From positions 1 to 64,000 of IMG/VR virus record IMGVR_UViG_3300010373_001364: 64,000 nt of DNA. One strand, 5' to 3'. A program made the position numbers and the translations under genes. The notes below the pieces were generated by a model, which did no database searches, was not told the DNA's origin, and saw only the letters and a program-made list of their open reading frames with translations. Shown in pieces: positions 39,310-47,400 of the stretch (within the stretch, counting starts at the first letter, position 1; each line of letters begins with the position of its first letter). The stretch is from a virus.

Positions 39310-40038
39310 ATGATTCCAAGCGAAGAAGACAAAGCCCTGGAACTCATTCTGCAATACAGCATGGATGAAATCGAGACGAAGGCGTTCAAAATCGCCTGCG
39401 TCTACCTGGCGAAGGCGAAGAAGTTCTTTCCCGACTACAAGCACTACCGCCTCCCCAAGGGTGATCCTCGTAAAAGTGACCTCTTCCGTCACTGCTATAA
39501 GTTACTGCGAGAGAAAGGGGATAAAATTGCAGACGAAGATTATACACTCTATGTCCACGCTCAGATGGATATCCTAAGAGGCATCAAGAAGGGTGATCTT
39601 CACCCCTTCATTACGCCTGCCTGCATTTCGGGCGAGAAGGCTTGGAAGAGGTGGCTCCTCTGGAAGGGGAAGTATGACAAGCTCATCGATTCCAAGATGT
39701 CAGCTAACGTCGCCAGTAAGGTCAATGTCCATTCTCCTGAAAAGATCAAGAAGGATCTATGGAAGACCAAACAGTTCTTCATTGCCTGGTTTGACCGCCT
39801 TGATCCATCCGATGTATTAGAATCTCTTAATGATTCAAACATCTTTCGTTGGTATCAGACAGGCAACATCTGCGGTTATTACTTTATCCTCTCATCTCTT
39901 GTGCAAAACTGGCTAAAGAAAAATCCCATTGATCTAAAAAAGGAGTTCAATCTCGACCTCGCTCTATATATGGAAGCCAATCAAAAGGAAGTCATCGATT
40001 ACTTCTACCTAGAGTTCCCCTATGAAAAAGGCACTTAA
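39310..40038 (+). CDS. Unknown helical protein
   Basis: 242 residues, all-helical, Lys-rich: EETKAFKIACVYLAKAKKFFPDYKHYRLPKGDPRKSDLF..., later WKTKQFFIAWFDRLDPSDVLESLNDSNIFRWYQ. No Shine-Dalgarno; expression is expected from the adjoining late octamer. It overlaps the esterase gene by 17 nt. No family is recognised. Confidence 0.55.
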   Translation: MIPSEEDKALELILQYSMDEIETKAFKIACVYLAKAKKFFPDYKHYRLPKGDPRKSDLFRHCYKLLREKGDKIADEDYTLYVHAQMDILRGIKKGDLHPFITPACISGEKAWKRWLLWKGKYDKLIDSKMSANVASKVNVHSPEKIKKDLWKTKQFFIAWFDRLDPSDVLESLNDSNIFRWYQTGNICGYYFILSSLVQNWLKKNPIDLKKEFNLDLALYMEANQKEVIDYFYLEFPYEKGT

Positions 40039-40897
40039 CCTTCTTACCACCATTGTTCTTATCATCTCTTGTCTTGGCATAGGATATCTACTAAGCCCCC
40101 ATGAGGAGGTGCGACCCGACGTACAGATGATTCAAATGCCACTAGCGAGAGAAGACCACAACACAGTCAGGGTTTTGTCCAGCATACCATACGGAAATGA
40201 CAAGCGGCAATCCCTGGACGTTTACCTACCGCGAGGTAAAGACAACTTTCCGGTGATGTTTTTCATTTACGGAGGTGCCTGGTCTGCCGGCAACAAGGAG
40301 ATGTATGGTAGCGTAGGGTATTTTTACGCCAAAAATGGATATGCCACCGTCATTGCGGATCACAGATTGTCGCCAGAAGTAATCCACCCCGCACACATCG
40401 AAGACGTGGCAAGAGCGTTCGCGTGGACGAAGAATAACATCGCCGTTCACGGCGGAAACCCTGGCAAGATATATGTTTGTGGTCATTCCTCTGGTGCCCA
40501 TTTGGTGTCATTACTCGCCACCAACACCAAATATCTAACCAAAGAAGGGGCTGATCGAACCGACATTAAGGGCGTTGTCGCCATCAGTGGCATCTACAGT
40601 TTGGGAGCCAACATCAACTTTGCCGGTTATGGTCATATCTTTCCGACCAAGGAAGACAAATACGACGCCTCCCCCATTAACTTTCTTGAAAAAGGCGTGC
40701 CGCCTTTTGTGGTATTATACGCTGACAACGACATGAAGACCTTGGGTAGTCAAGCGACAAGGTTTCATAGAGCGCTTCAGGTACAAGGAATAACATCTTC
40801 CCTTCACTGCGTCAAGGAAAAAGATCACACCACCATTCTCCTTGATTGCGTCACACCTGACCACTCCAGTAAGATTGTCCTCGACTTTATGAAGTAA
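40022..40897 (+). CDS. Exported alpha/beta hydrolase (esterase-like)
   Basis: 291 residues. An N-terminal hydrophobic segment (LLTTIVLIISCLGIGYLL) acts as signal peptide or anchor; no lipobox is certain. The catalytic domain has FFIYGGAWSAGNK (oxyanion block), DHRLSPE, GHSSGAHLVSLLA (nucleophile Ser in G-H-S-S-G), an Asp in YADNDMK and a His in EKDHTTIL. This fits the BD-FAE/carboxylesterase group. It may remove acyl groups from host surface glycans. Rare in phages as an exported enzyme. Confidence 0.78.
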   Translation: MKKALNLLTTIVLIISCLGIGYLLSPHEEVRPDVQMIQMPLAREDHNTVRVLSSIPYGNDKRQSLDVYLPRGKDNFPVMFFIYGGAWSAGNKEMYGSVGYFYAKNGYATVIADHRLSPEVIHPAHIEDVARAFAWTKNNIAVHGGNPGKIYVCGHSSGAHLVSLLATNTKYLTKEGADRTDIKGVVAISGIYSLGANINFAGYGHIFPTKEDKYDASPINFLEKGVPPFVVLYADNDMKTLGSQATRFHRALQVQGITSSLHCVKEKDHTTILLDCVTPDHSSKIVLDFMK

Positions 40898-40915
40898 GTG
40901 CTTTAGACTCTGATC

Positions 40916-41305
40916 ATGGATAGCGACTTCAAGCGTCTTGGAAACATTAACAAGACAGCCTTTCAACGTGTTATTGACACCCTCGATGGGTGCATCAACG
41001 CACAAGGCATTAAGGTGAAGTTCCCTGCCTGGATGGTAATGGGGTCGAAGGAGTGGGATGCCACTCCCGACCAGATCAAAGCATATGCTTATCAAGCTGC
41101 TTTGGTGACGGGTTGGACGGATAAATCCCTCATTCAAGCGGTTTGTAGCGTTTATGAATTCATAGACGCTCATGCAGCAAGCTTTACCATTAGGTTGTTG
41201 GAAGACCTTGCAAAACAGTATCCATTGGAGGTTAAGGAGAAAAAGAAAGAGCTACCAAAAGTAACTCTTTCTGATGGCGACGGGGCGAGGGAGTTGGTGA
41301 TATGA
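40916..41305 (+). CDS. Unknown protein
   Basis: 129 residues: KTAFQRVIDTLDGCINAQGIKVKFPAWMVMGSKEWDATPDQIKAYAYQAALVTGWTD..., helical. No Shine-Dalgarno is clear. It overlaps the amidotransferase gene by 4 nt (ATGA), so the two are coupled. No family is recognised. Confidence 0.5.
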   Translation: MDSDFKRLGNINKTAFQRVIDTLDGCINAQGIKVKFPAWMVMGSKEWDATPDQIKAYAYQAALVTGWTDKSLIQAVCSVYEFIDAHAASFTIRLLEDLAKQYPLEVKEKKKELPKVTLSDGDGARELVI

Positions 41306-42075
41306 GGAAGTTGATTGGTCTAACGGGACCAAGCGCCTTCAGCGATGAGTGCAAGATCGTGATTGAGAAATACCTAAAACAAAACTTCGTATTCCTCTCT
41401 CACGACGACATGGAAAACCTTGAGGGTTGGCTGGAGAAGTGTGATGCCTTCTTGGTTTCTGGTGGTGTGGATGTCCATCCCTCGCTTTATGAGCGAGATA
41501 TACCCAATCACCAAAACATGAGTAAGTTTGATTTCCAGAGGGACTTACGGGAAACCGTAGTTATTGATCACGCCATCACCCAGAAGAAGCCGATGCTGGG
41601 TATCTGTCGCGGGCATCAGATGATAGGACTCTATCATGGTGTTAAAGCTGACTTCTGTCTGGACCTCAGCAGCAGCCACACTGTACATCAACCTACCAAA
41701 TCCAACGTCAGTATCAGCAAGGGAGAGCCGGTTCACTATGTTGAACTACTAGACCCCAAAGCCTTTCCTGTGGATGCTCCACAGGAGCGCGAGATACTGA
41801 AGAGAATTATGGAGGAGGATCAGCAAAAGCGATTGTGGGTCAATAGCTTCCATCATCAAGGAATCTATTACAACCCACAGGGCTTCGATTACATGGGCAG
41901 GGGTATTGAAGTTCTTGGTATTTCCCCCGCTGATCAAAACAACAAACAGTTCAAAATCATTGAGCTTATGCGTGGTGAGACTTGGATCTCGGCGCAGTGG
42001 CATCCTGAGTGGGACTATGAATCTAACACCCCATCCAGGGCAGTGATCGATTACTTTAAGAGGATGGTTCAATGA
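41302..42075 (+). CDS. Class I amidotransferase-like, peptidase C26 (gamma-glutamyl hydrolase-like)
   Basis: 257 residues. SGGVDVHPSLY, then PMLGICRGHQM with the nucleophile Cys (about 97), HTVHQP, VNSFHHQGI and SAQWHPEW (His-x-Glu). The layout matches PuuD-type gamma-glutamyl-GABA hydrolases and related free-standing glutaminase folds. In phages such enzymes occur with amidoligases and may remove gamma-glutamyl groups. It overlaps the genes on both sides by 4 nt. Confidence 0.8.
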   Translation: MRKLIGLTGPSAFSDECKIVIEKYLKQNFVFLSHDDMENLEGWLEKCDAFLVSGGVDVHPSLYERDIPNHQNMSKFDFQRDLRETVVIDHAITQKKPMLGICRGHQMIGLYHGVKADFCLDLSSSHTVHQPTKSNVSISKGEPVHYVELLDPKAFPVDAPQEREILKRIMEEDQQKRLWVNSFHHQGIYYNPQGFDYMGRGIEVLGISPADQNNKQFKIIELMRGETWISAQWHPEWDYESNTPSRAVIDYFKRMVQ

Positions 42076-42359
42076 TTTTTGTCATGTTGCTTTGTTTGGG
42101 CTTGTCATTGTGGTGGGCATATTATGGCGTTGAATGCTTCATCAACGGAGCATTCGGCGGCGTTTGGATGCCATTTCGGTGTTGGTGGGAGGAGTTCACT
42201 TGGAACATTCCCATTATCGGTAAATACTACCGACTAAAGTTCACCCAAGGAGACAAGGAGTGGGCGAAGATGTTACCTGGACCAATTCACTTTGGACTCG
42301 TCTGCGTTGTTTTACCCCTTCTTCCGCTACTTGTGTATTATGTAGTACGACAACTGTAA
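42072..42359 (+). CDS. Small membrane protein
   Basis: 95 residues with hydrophobic helices at both ends (IFVMLLCLGLSLWWAYYGVE and FGLVCVVLPLLPLLVYYVV) and a Trp-rich loop between. It overlaps the preceding gene by 4 nt. Function unknown. Confidence 0.6.
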   Translation: MIFVMLLCLGLSLWWAYYGVECFINGAFGGVWMPFRCWWEEFTWNIPIIGKYYRLKFTQGDKEWAKMLPGPIHFGLVCVVLPLLPLLVYYVVRQL

Positions 42360-42372
42360 GGAGCAAAAAGTA

Positions 42373-43509
42373 ATGAAGTATGCAAAGATCGTCTGGGACG
42401 GCAAGAAGTTGGAGGTTCCCTCCGACATGGGCTGTCCCAAGGAAAACCAGTTGAAGGGTTCTGATCTCGACAACCTCACCGAACTTGCTGGGCGTGTTTG
42501 TTATGACTCGCTTGGTAGTGGTAGGGATTCCGTTGAGTACCACAAGCACATCATTGAAGTTGGTCACGGTAGTGTTCAAGAGCATCCCAACCTGACGTTT
42601 GCGGTTGCTCTTGATGTACCTACCTACCTGGGCACCATTGAAGCACTCATCAATCGCCCCGGTTTGTGGATTTGCAAGGAAGTACCCACTATCATCACCA
42701 CCAATACTTCTGCCGCCTTCAACCTACGCATCACGGCGAACATGCGTACCATCCGTGAATGGTTTGAGTTCCCGCCGCTGAATAAGCTCAGCATCATCCT
42801 TGGTCAGCAAATCCAGTATCTTGCCAAACAGAAGGCTCCCTTGCTGTTCCAAGACCTGTCGCCCGCTGATACCGGAATGCCTTTGCAAGTTGTGGAACCG
42901 AAGTACGAAGACGAGATGTGGGTGAGCGTGTTCTTCACCAACGTCAGTCGTGGCTTCAGCCATGAACTCGTCCGTCACAAGTTCCGCACCGCCGTCAGCC
43001 AGCGCTCTACCCGCTATGTTGATGAAGGCGAGTCTCCCTGGTGCTGGCATCCGCTGATCCTCAATAACATCGATCTGGATGCACCCATTCAAGTTGATGA
43101 AGAGGGTGTAGAAAACTGGTGCAACTACAGCCTCAATGAGCTTCGCGAACTCTGCCAGGACGGTTACAGGGCTTTGGTTGACAAGCTCCAGGCGAAATTG
43201 ATCTCTGAGGGCAGCGACAAGTTCACTGCCAGAAAACAAGCTCGCGGTGCTGCCCGTGGTCTTCTGGGCAATGCTTTGAACACCGAGTTGATCTTCAGTG
43301 CCAGTCTTGCACAGTGGAAGTGGATATTCCATCTCCGCGCCGCTGCGCCGGCTGACGCTGAGATCCGCGTCGTCATGAACGAGGTCTACGAGCAGTTTCT
43401 TGAAAGATTCCCCAATCACTTCAAGGGCTATGAAAAAGTTGAGTGTCCCGACAAGATTGGTTACGGCTTGAAGGAGCCTGAGATCATGACCGGGGATTCT
43501 CAGGGTTAG
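42373..43509 (+). CDS. thyX: Flavin-dependent thymidylate synthase
   Basis: 378 residues. The ThyX motif appears as RHKFRTAVSQRSTRY (about 198-212), with the Ser and Arg of the RHRxxSxxxxSxR-type site mostly kept. HGSVQEHPNLTF (about 69) and the C-terminal WKWIFHLRAAAPADAEIR are also typical. It methylates dUMP to dTMP using FAD and methylene-folate. It is about 120 residues longer than bacterial ThyX. AAGGAGCAAAAAGTA precedes the ATG. The stop is TAG with a TAA seven codons later. Confidence 0.9.
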   Translation: MKYAKIVWDGKKLEVPSDMGCPKENQLKGSDLDNLTELAGRVCYDSLGSGRDSVEYHKHIIEVGHGSVQEHPNLTFAVALDVPTYLGTIEALINRPGLWICKEVPTIITTNTSAAFNLRITANMRTIREWFEFPPLNKLSIILGQQIQYLAKQKAPLLFQDLSPADTGMPLQVVEPKYEDEMWVSVFFTNVSRGFSHELVRHKFRTAVSQRSTRYVDEGESPWCWHPLILNNIDLDAPIQVDEEGVENWCNYSLNELRELCQDGYRALVDKLQAKLISEGSDKFTARKQARGAARGLLGNALNTELIFSASLAQWKWIFHLRAAAPADAEIRVVMNEVYEQFLERFPNHFKGYEKVECPDKIGYGLKEPEIMTGDSQG

Positions 43510-43777
43510 TGTACTTGTTCCAGTCACTAATGACTTTATGCTCCTTGGAAGGCGTGGTGAGCAACTTGCTTGCCACGCCTCTTCCACATCCAGGGCACTT
43601 GAACATCCTCCTGCGTGCCTGCATAGGCGGCATCTTCACCTTGCCATCTTCTTTATCAACGTAGGGAATACCGCCTGGCACGTCGTTCAGTTTAATCTCA
43701 ATAATGTTCTCATCTAGTAGAGACTTGCGACCGCACGCCTGACAGTACAAGAATGTAGGTTCTGGTTGTTTCTTCAT
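43484..43777 (-). CDS. Zinc-ribbon small protein
   Basis: 97 residues with CQACG (about 12-16) and CPGCGRG (about 64-70) forming a probable zinc ribbon. TAGGAGTGTT before the ATG sets the start at 43777. It overlaps thyX convergently by 26 nt. Role unknown, perhaps nucleic-acid binding. Confidence 0.6.
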   Translation of the reverse strand: MKKQPEPTFLYCQACGRKSLLDENIIEIKLNDVPGGIPYVDKEDGKVKMPPMQARRRMFKCPGCGRGVASKLLTTPSKEHKVISDWNKYTNPENPRS

Positions 43778-43783
43778 AACACT

Positions 43784-43791
43784 CCTATATA
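43784..43791 (+). promoter_or_regulatory. T4-like late promoter, leaderless type
   Basis: CCTATATA lies 5 nt before ATG 43797. The AT-rich core is almost palindromic and could also serve the divergent gene starting at 43777. Confidence 0.6.
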
Positions 43792-43796
43792 TCGCT

Positions 43797-44078
43797 ATGA
43801 GCAAAAAGAAAGCCAAGAAGAAAATATCTCTGAAGCAGATCAAGGAAATGAGAAAAAAGAAGCCTCTGGTCTGCAAGAATTGTAAACTCTACAATGCCAA
43901 GCAGGGTATCTGCTCTGTTGTGGTCCTTGATAAGGGCGAGAAGTTTGAATTGATGACAAAACCCAACGACCGCTGTAAGTGGGAACAAATGGGTGTACCA
44001 GTTCAACGTATCCGAGCCTGGTCAGACGGCGAGAATGGTTATGTTGAATGGACGGAAGAGAAGAAGTCAGATGAATAA
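43797..44078 (+). CDS. Small Lys-rich Cys-containing protein
   Basis: 93 residues: a Lys-rich start, then CKNCKLYNAKQGICSVVV and NDRCKWEQMGVPV. Four Cys (C-x2-C-x8-C, C) could bind a metal. No Shine-Dalgarno; leaderless late promoter. It converges on the next gene with a 12-nt overlap. No family is recognised. Confidence 0.55.
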   Translation: MSKKKAKKKISLKQIKEMRKKKPLVCKNCKLYNAKQGICSVVVLDKGEKFELMTKPNDRCKWEQMGVPVQRIRAWSDGENGYVEWTEEKKSDE

Positions 44079-44306
44079 GGGGTATCGAGTGTCAATGTAC
44101 CTCTTCTCGTCACCCTGCACTGTTAGCTTGTAATTGGGTCTGCTTATCTTGGAAACGAAGTTATCAGTCAGGGTGGCAGTTAATGGCGTACCACCTGAAC
44201 CCGAAGTGTAAGTTTGGGTAACAGAAATGCTGAGACTACCCTTGCACCCTGTCGGGGAGGTAGTACATGGGCAACAGGAACCTTTAACTGTGCAACTACA
44301 CGCCAT
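44067..44306 (-). CDS. Small Cys-rich protein
   Basis: 79 residues. The first 21 hold six Cys (MACSCTVKGSCCPCTT...GC); the rest is beta-rich with SVTQTYTSGSGGTPLTATLTDNF. No Shine-Dalgarno; a CGTAAATA octamer ends 4 nt before the ATG. The Cys cluster could bind metal or form disulfides in a virion protein. No family is recognised. Confidence 0.5.
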   Translation of the reverse strand: MACSCTVKGSCCPCTTSPTGCKGSLSISVTQTYTSGSGGTPLTATLTDNFVSKISRPNYKLTVQGDEKRYIDTRYPLFI

Positions 44307-44310
44307 ACCC

Positions 44311-44318
44311 TATTTACG
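44311..44318 (-). promoter_or_regulatory. T4-like late promoter, leaderless type (minus strand)
   Basis: CGTAAATA on the minus strand lies 4 nt before the ATG at 44306. It is back-to-back with the plus-strand octamer at 44327. Confidence 0.5.
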
Positions 44319-44326
44319 GTCCTGGG

Positions 44327-44334
44327 GCTATATA
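44327..44334 (+). promoter_or_regulatory. T4-like late promoter, leaderless type
   Basis: GCTATATA lies 5 nt before ATG 44340. No Shine-Dalgarno. Confidence 0.6.
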
Positions 44335-44339
44335 TTCAC

Positions 44340-44555
44340 ATGAAAAGGTTCAGTGAGTGGTTTAATGATGCCGAGAAGGAACGAAAAGGTAAATTGATAG
44401 CCATGCGCAGATGGCTTTGGAATCAAGAACACGGTAGCGAGCAACAAAAGAAAGCTCCTCCGCCAATTTCTGAAGGAGATCCTGATTTCGAGTGGATCAG
44501 AAGGAAAGCCGCCCGGCTAGGCGCTCTTGACCCCAATAAGCAAGTGAATGCCTAA
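44340..44555 (+). CDS. Small unknown protein
   Basis: 71 residues, basic and Trp-containing: MKRFSEWFNDAEKERKGKLIAMRRWLWNQEHG, later DPDFEWIRRKAARLGALDP. The start is chosen from the late octamer position. No family is recognised. Confidence 0.5.
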   Translation: MKRFSEWFNDAEKERKGKLIAMRRWLWNQEHGSEQQKKAPPPISEGDPDFEWIRRKAARLGALDPNKQVNA

Positions 44556-44570
44556 ACGAGCGGCTTGACC

Positions 44571-44873
44571 TTAGTTGTCCTTTACCTCCTTCTTGTCACC
44601 TTTCGATGGACGACCCCTCTTCTTAGCTTCTTCTTGGATATGCTTGTCGATGATGTCGGCGATCTCATAAACAGCATCGGCGTTAGGGGTATTAGCGAGG
44701 ACGCGGTTCAGGTCGTTGTAGTGGTCTTGAATCAAAAGCAAAGCTTCTGCAAGATCACTACCGACACGCTCTCTGAACCTGATGGAAAGCCAGCGCAGAT
44801 CCTCGTCAGAGATTTTCTTAACGCACTCCTTTACCTGATGATCAACGGACTTCACCGTACTACGAACAGCCAT
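44571..44873 (-). CDS. Small helical protein
   Basis: 100 residues: HQVKECVKKISDEDLRWLSIRFRERVGSDLAEALLLIQDHYNDLNRVL, then a Lys-rich end with KKRGRPSKGDKK, an AT-hook-like GRP motif. GGTGG precedes the ATG. Its start shares the CATATG hexamer with the divergent gene at 44874. No family is recognised. Confidence 0.55.
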   Translation of the reverse strand: MAVRSTVKSVDHQVKECVKKISDEDLRWLSIRFRERVGSDLAEALLLIQDHYNDLNRVLANTPNADAVYEIADIIDKHIQEEAKKRGRPSKGDKKEVKDN

Positions 44874-45230
44874 ATGTCACCACCTGCTCAAATGGTTAAC
44901 CTTGATGAGTTCGAGCGGCTCTTGCTGACCCACTGGACCTCATTTATCAACCCGCAAAGATTGATTGCATTTGTCCTAGCCAACGTGAGAGACGCCGAAT
45001 TAACAGCCCAGAAGGGAACTCTCCCTTCACAAAATAAATCCCTAAAGATCACGATTTCTCACTTCCGTGCTACCCATGACCGTACCTTTATCGTCTGGGT
45101 CGAATTCGTGATACCCAGGCTCACAGGACTTGCGGTCGGAACCTGTGAACTGAGATTCGATCCGTTGACCGGAGCCATAGAGCATCTACAGACTCTGGGC
45201 AACTTGTTATCAATTGATTCTACCAGCTAG
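44874..45230 (+). CDS. Unknown protein
   Basis: 118 residues: FERLLLTHWTSFINPQRLIAFVLANVRDAELTAQKGTLPSQNKSLKITISHF..., then a beta-rich end. The ATG abuts the divergent ATG with no spacer; no Shine-Dalgarno is present, and a second ATG at 44892 is possible. The stop is TAG with TGA eight codons later. No family is recognised. Confidence 0.45.
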   Translation: MSPPAQMVNLDEFERLLLTHWTSFINPQRLIAFVLANVRDAELTAQKGTLPSQNKSLKITISHFRATHDRTFIVWVEFVIPRLTGLAVGTCELRFDPLTGAIEHLQTLGNLLSIDSTS

Positions 45231-45237
45231 GTTAACA

Positions 45238-45702
45238 TCACTCAACTTCAGATGTGACTTCCTGCTCGCTGCTTGTATCACCACGGAAGAAGTCAAAGCC
45301 ATTATAGTTCTCTTTCTTGGCTCTGTCGGTATGATGGTTCCCCACTGGTTTATCTCTGTTGAACAAAACCATCCAACTGTAAATCTTTGATCCGCCTTTC
45401 GTGTATTCAAACAACGTCAGATTCTCAGTTCCCAGGAACATCCTGGCAACCTTGCAAACGACTGTGAATGGAATGAATGGTGCGTTTTTACATCCTATGG
45501 TCAAGACGGCGGGCTTGAGATCGCCGTGGTCTGACTCTGAGTAGTGGACGATCATAGGAATGCCATCGACAATGATCTCCCTGCTCTTTAGCCAAGAAAT
45601 GTCATCATCTTTCGGAAGCTTTGGAGGAGAGTAGGGCTGAAGAACTCTAGCCGCTGCCTTCATCTCCCGTACATGGTCTTTTGGTTTCGTAATGTAAAGC
45701 AT
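45238..45702 (-). CDS. Unknown protein
   Basis: 154 residues, mixed alpha/beta: SREIIVDGIPMIVHYSESDHGDLKPAVLTIGCKNAPFIPFTVVCKVARMFLG..., with an acidic tail. AAGGTGG precedes the ATG. It converges on the gene ending at 45230. No family is recognised. Confidence 0.5.
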   Translation of the reverse strand: MLYITKPKDHVREMKAAARVLQPYSPPKLPKDDDISWLKSREIIVDGIPMIVHYSESDHGDLKPAVLTIGCKNAPFIPFTVVCKVARMFLGTENLTLFEYTKGGSKIYSWMVLFNRDKPVGNHHTDRAKKENYNGFDFFRGDTSSEQEVTSEVE

Positions 45703-45729
45703 CTAACCACCTTCATTCCACTGCTGTAT

Positions 45730-45737
45730 TATATAGA
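45730..45737 (-). promoter_or_regulatory. Late-type octamer with leader (minus strand)
   Basis: TCTATATA on the minus strand, overlapping a TATAAT. A leader of about 25 nt with AAGGTGG leads to ATG 45702. Confidence 0.4.
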
Positions 45738-45770
45738 ATGATGCCGAGGTTTTTGCCTTACGTCCTAAAA

Positions 45771-46826
45771 TCAGAAGCGGTAGTTGTCATTGTACAAAGC
45801 CTCATTGAGGTCAGTGGGTGACAAATGTTCTCTCGGATCGACAATGACACCGCTCTTTTGAAACGTCTCCATGACATCCCTTAATTCAAGGTAGGACCGC
45901 CAGCGAGGACCGTAGTCTGTGTCGGGCGTCATGTACTTATACAATCTAGCGAGCATCCAGTTGCGAGTTTGGGTCAGACCATTGCTCAACTCATACTGTC
46001 CAGGGTAGAAGCCCAGCACCCGAAGAACATCAGCCGTGTCTAGCATACAAACCCAGGACCATTGATTTCCAGGCTGGTAAGGATTGGGCAAAGGACTATT
46101 CGCCGTCATCTCGATAAAGTGAAGAATCAGACGTAACCAGTTTTTCATTAGGTAGGGGTCTTTACACCCCTCGCCCTCGATGATGCGGAACTCCAGAGTC
46201 TTCCTCTTGCCCTCCGTCCTCCTCCATTGGTCAGCATTGGCTGTGTAATACTTTACGTCACCAATCGCAGAGATGATCTCCTCTGGCTTCAGGTAAACCT
46301 CCGTGTCAAAGTTATCCCTTACGCACATAAACTGGCAGTAGCGGTTAGATTTACGCCAGGGCGGAACCATGTCGAGGAAGACTGCTTCACATTTTACCCA
46401 ATAAACAATTATGGATGCAACCTGTTCTGGCGACAAGTCTGATACGTCTACATGAACGTGAACGGAACAGCGCTGGTCCACCTGTACCTTGGGGTCTTTG
46501 CCAAAGGCGTCAACCACCTGACACACCTTGCGAATACCTCGCCAGTTGCGGTAGACTGGTGTGCAGATTTCAAGACCGCAACTGGAGTCCGGTTTTACCA
46601 CCCACCAATCGTTGTTATGGGTGTGTTCATAGACTCGCCACTCTACGTTTTCGTCCGTATGACCCTTAACCAAAGTGACAATATAGTCTGTACCCGCCGG
46701 CTTCTCCTTCTCCCCCCCTGCGGGGCGATTCTTGCCGTCGAACGCCAAAATCTCAAGCTCAACACCAAAGCGGCGGTCGGATTTGAAACTCAACGAAGGT
46801 ATTCTGTCAGTAAACGGTTCTCCCAT
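45771..46826 (-). CDS. Amidoligase-family enzyme
   Basis: 351 residues. It fits the putative amidoligase family (COOH-NH2 ligases of the glutamine synthetase/GCS fold): RRFGVELEILAFDG at the start, KPDSSCGLEICTPVYR (about 76), RCSVHVHVDVSDLS (about 118) and KTLEFRIIEGEG (about 207). Members join carboxyl and amino groups using ATP and often occur with class I or II amidotransferases, both present in this window (41302, 29324). The substrate is unknown; peptidoglycan or protein tags are possible. GGGGGCG precedes the ATG. Confidence 0.75.
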   Translation of the reverse strand: MGEPFTDRIPSLSFKSDRRFGVELEILAFDGKNRPAGGEKEKPAGTDYIVTLVKGHTDENVEWRVYEHTHNNDWWVVKPDSSCGLEICTPVYRNWRGIRKVCQVVDAFGKDPKVQVDQRCSVHVHVDVSDLSPEQVASIIVYWVKCEAVFLDMVPPWRKSNRYCQFMCVRDNFDTEVYLKPEEIISAIGDVKYYTANADQWRRTEGKRKTLEFRIIEGEGCKDPYLMKNWLRLILHFIEMTANSPLPNPYQPGNQWSWVCMLDTADVLRVLGFYPGQYELSNGLTQTRNWMLARLYKYMTPDTDYGPRWRSYLELRDVMETFQKSGVIVDPREHLSPTDLNEALYNDNYRF

Positions 46827-46840
46827 ATCGCCCCCAAGGG

Positions 46841-46869
46841 TTGCCTTAGTCTCAATACGATACTAGAAT
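46841..46869 (+). promoter_or_regulatory. sigma70-like promoter
   Basis: TTGCCT, 17-nt spacer, TAGAAT. It lies 31 nt upstream of ATG 46900. Confidence 0.5.
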
Positions 46870-46899
46870 ATGTAAAGTAACAAATCAACCGGAGTTACC

Positions 46900-47400
46900 A
46901 TGCCAAAAAGATGTCTTCTGCTTAGGTTGCCTGATAGTAGAGAAGTTTTTACTCATGAAAAACACCATCACACACTTCTCGAATTTGCCAAATCTCTTGG
47001 GGTCAAGATTCTGACCGTGGAGGCGGATTACCCCACGTTGCTCACTCCCAAGGAGATAGCCAGGACTTTCTGTGACCAAAGCCGAGAAGATTTCAACACC
47101 TGTAGCTATCGCATCATCAATCCGCAGACATCGGGTAGGATGTTGAACCAACATACTTCTTTCAGTAGTTCAGGTGCTAGGGAAAAGATGCTACAAAAGG
47201 TTTCTGATGTACGCTCGTATATAGAATCACAGTTTTTAGACGGGAACATCGTTAGGATAAAAGAATTACATCACCGCTTTCAGAAGCACAACATTGCGGT
47301 CAGTACCCTTTACCGACACCTGGCTTATGTCAAGGAGAACCTGAAAAACGAGGGTAAGCAGGTGGTCAAGGTGGCGGCGGGATGCTATCGACTTGCTTGA
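46900..47400 (+). CDS. Possible winged-helix regulator
   Basis: 166 residues. The N-terminal half (CLLLRLPDSREVFTHEKHHHTLLEFAKSLGVKILTVEADYPTLLT) is a small alpha/beta region. The C-terminal 65 residues (VRSYIESQFLDGNIVRIKELHHRFQKHNIAVSTLYRHLAYVKENLKNEG) read as a helix-turn-helix with wing. ACCGGAG precedes the ATG and a sigma70 promoter lies upstream, so it is probably early. It could regulate the phage early region or the host. Confidence 0.6.
   Translation: MPKRCLLLRLPDSREVFTHEKHHHTLLEFAKSLGVKILTVEADYPTLLTPKEIARTFCDQSREDFNTCSYRIINPQTSGRMLNQHTSFSSSGAREKMLQKVSDVRSYIESQFLDGNIVRIKELHHRFQKHNIAVSTLYRHLAYVKENLKNEGKQVVKVAAGCYRLA

Noticed and set aside
42724-43587. Long minus-strand frame (287 codons) opposite thyX
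   Set aside because: It is antisense to thyX with no recognisable domain.
44565-44873. Plus-strand extension upstream of ATG 44874
   Set aside because: It is hydrophobic, antisense to the gene at 44571-44873, and has no ribosome binding site.
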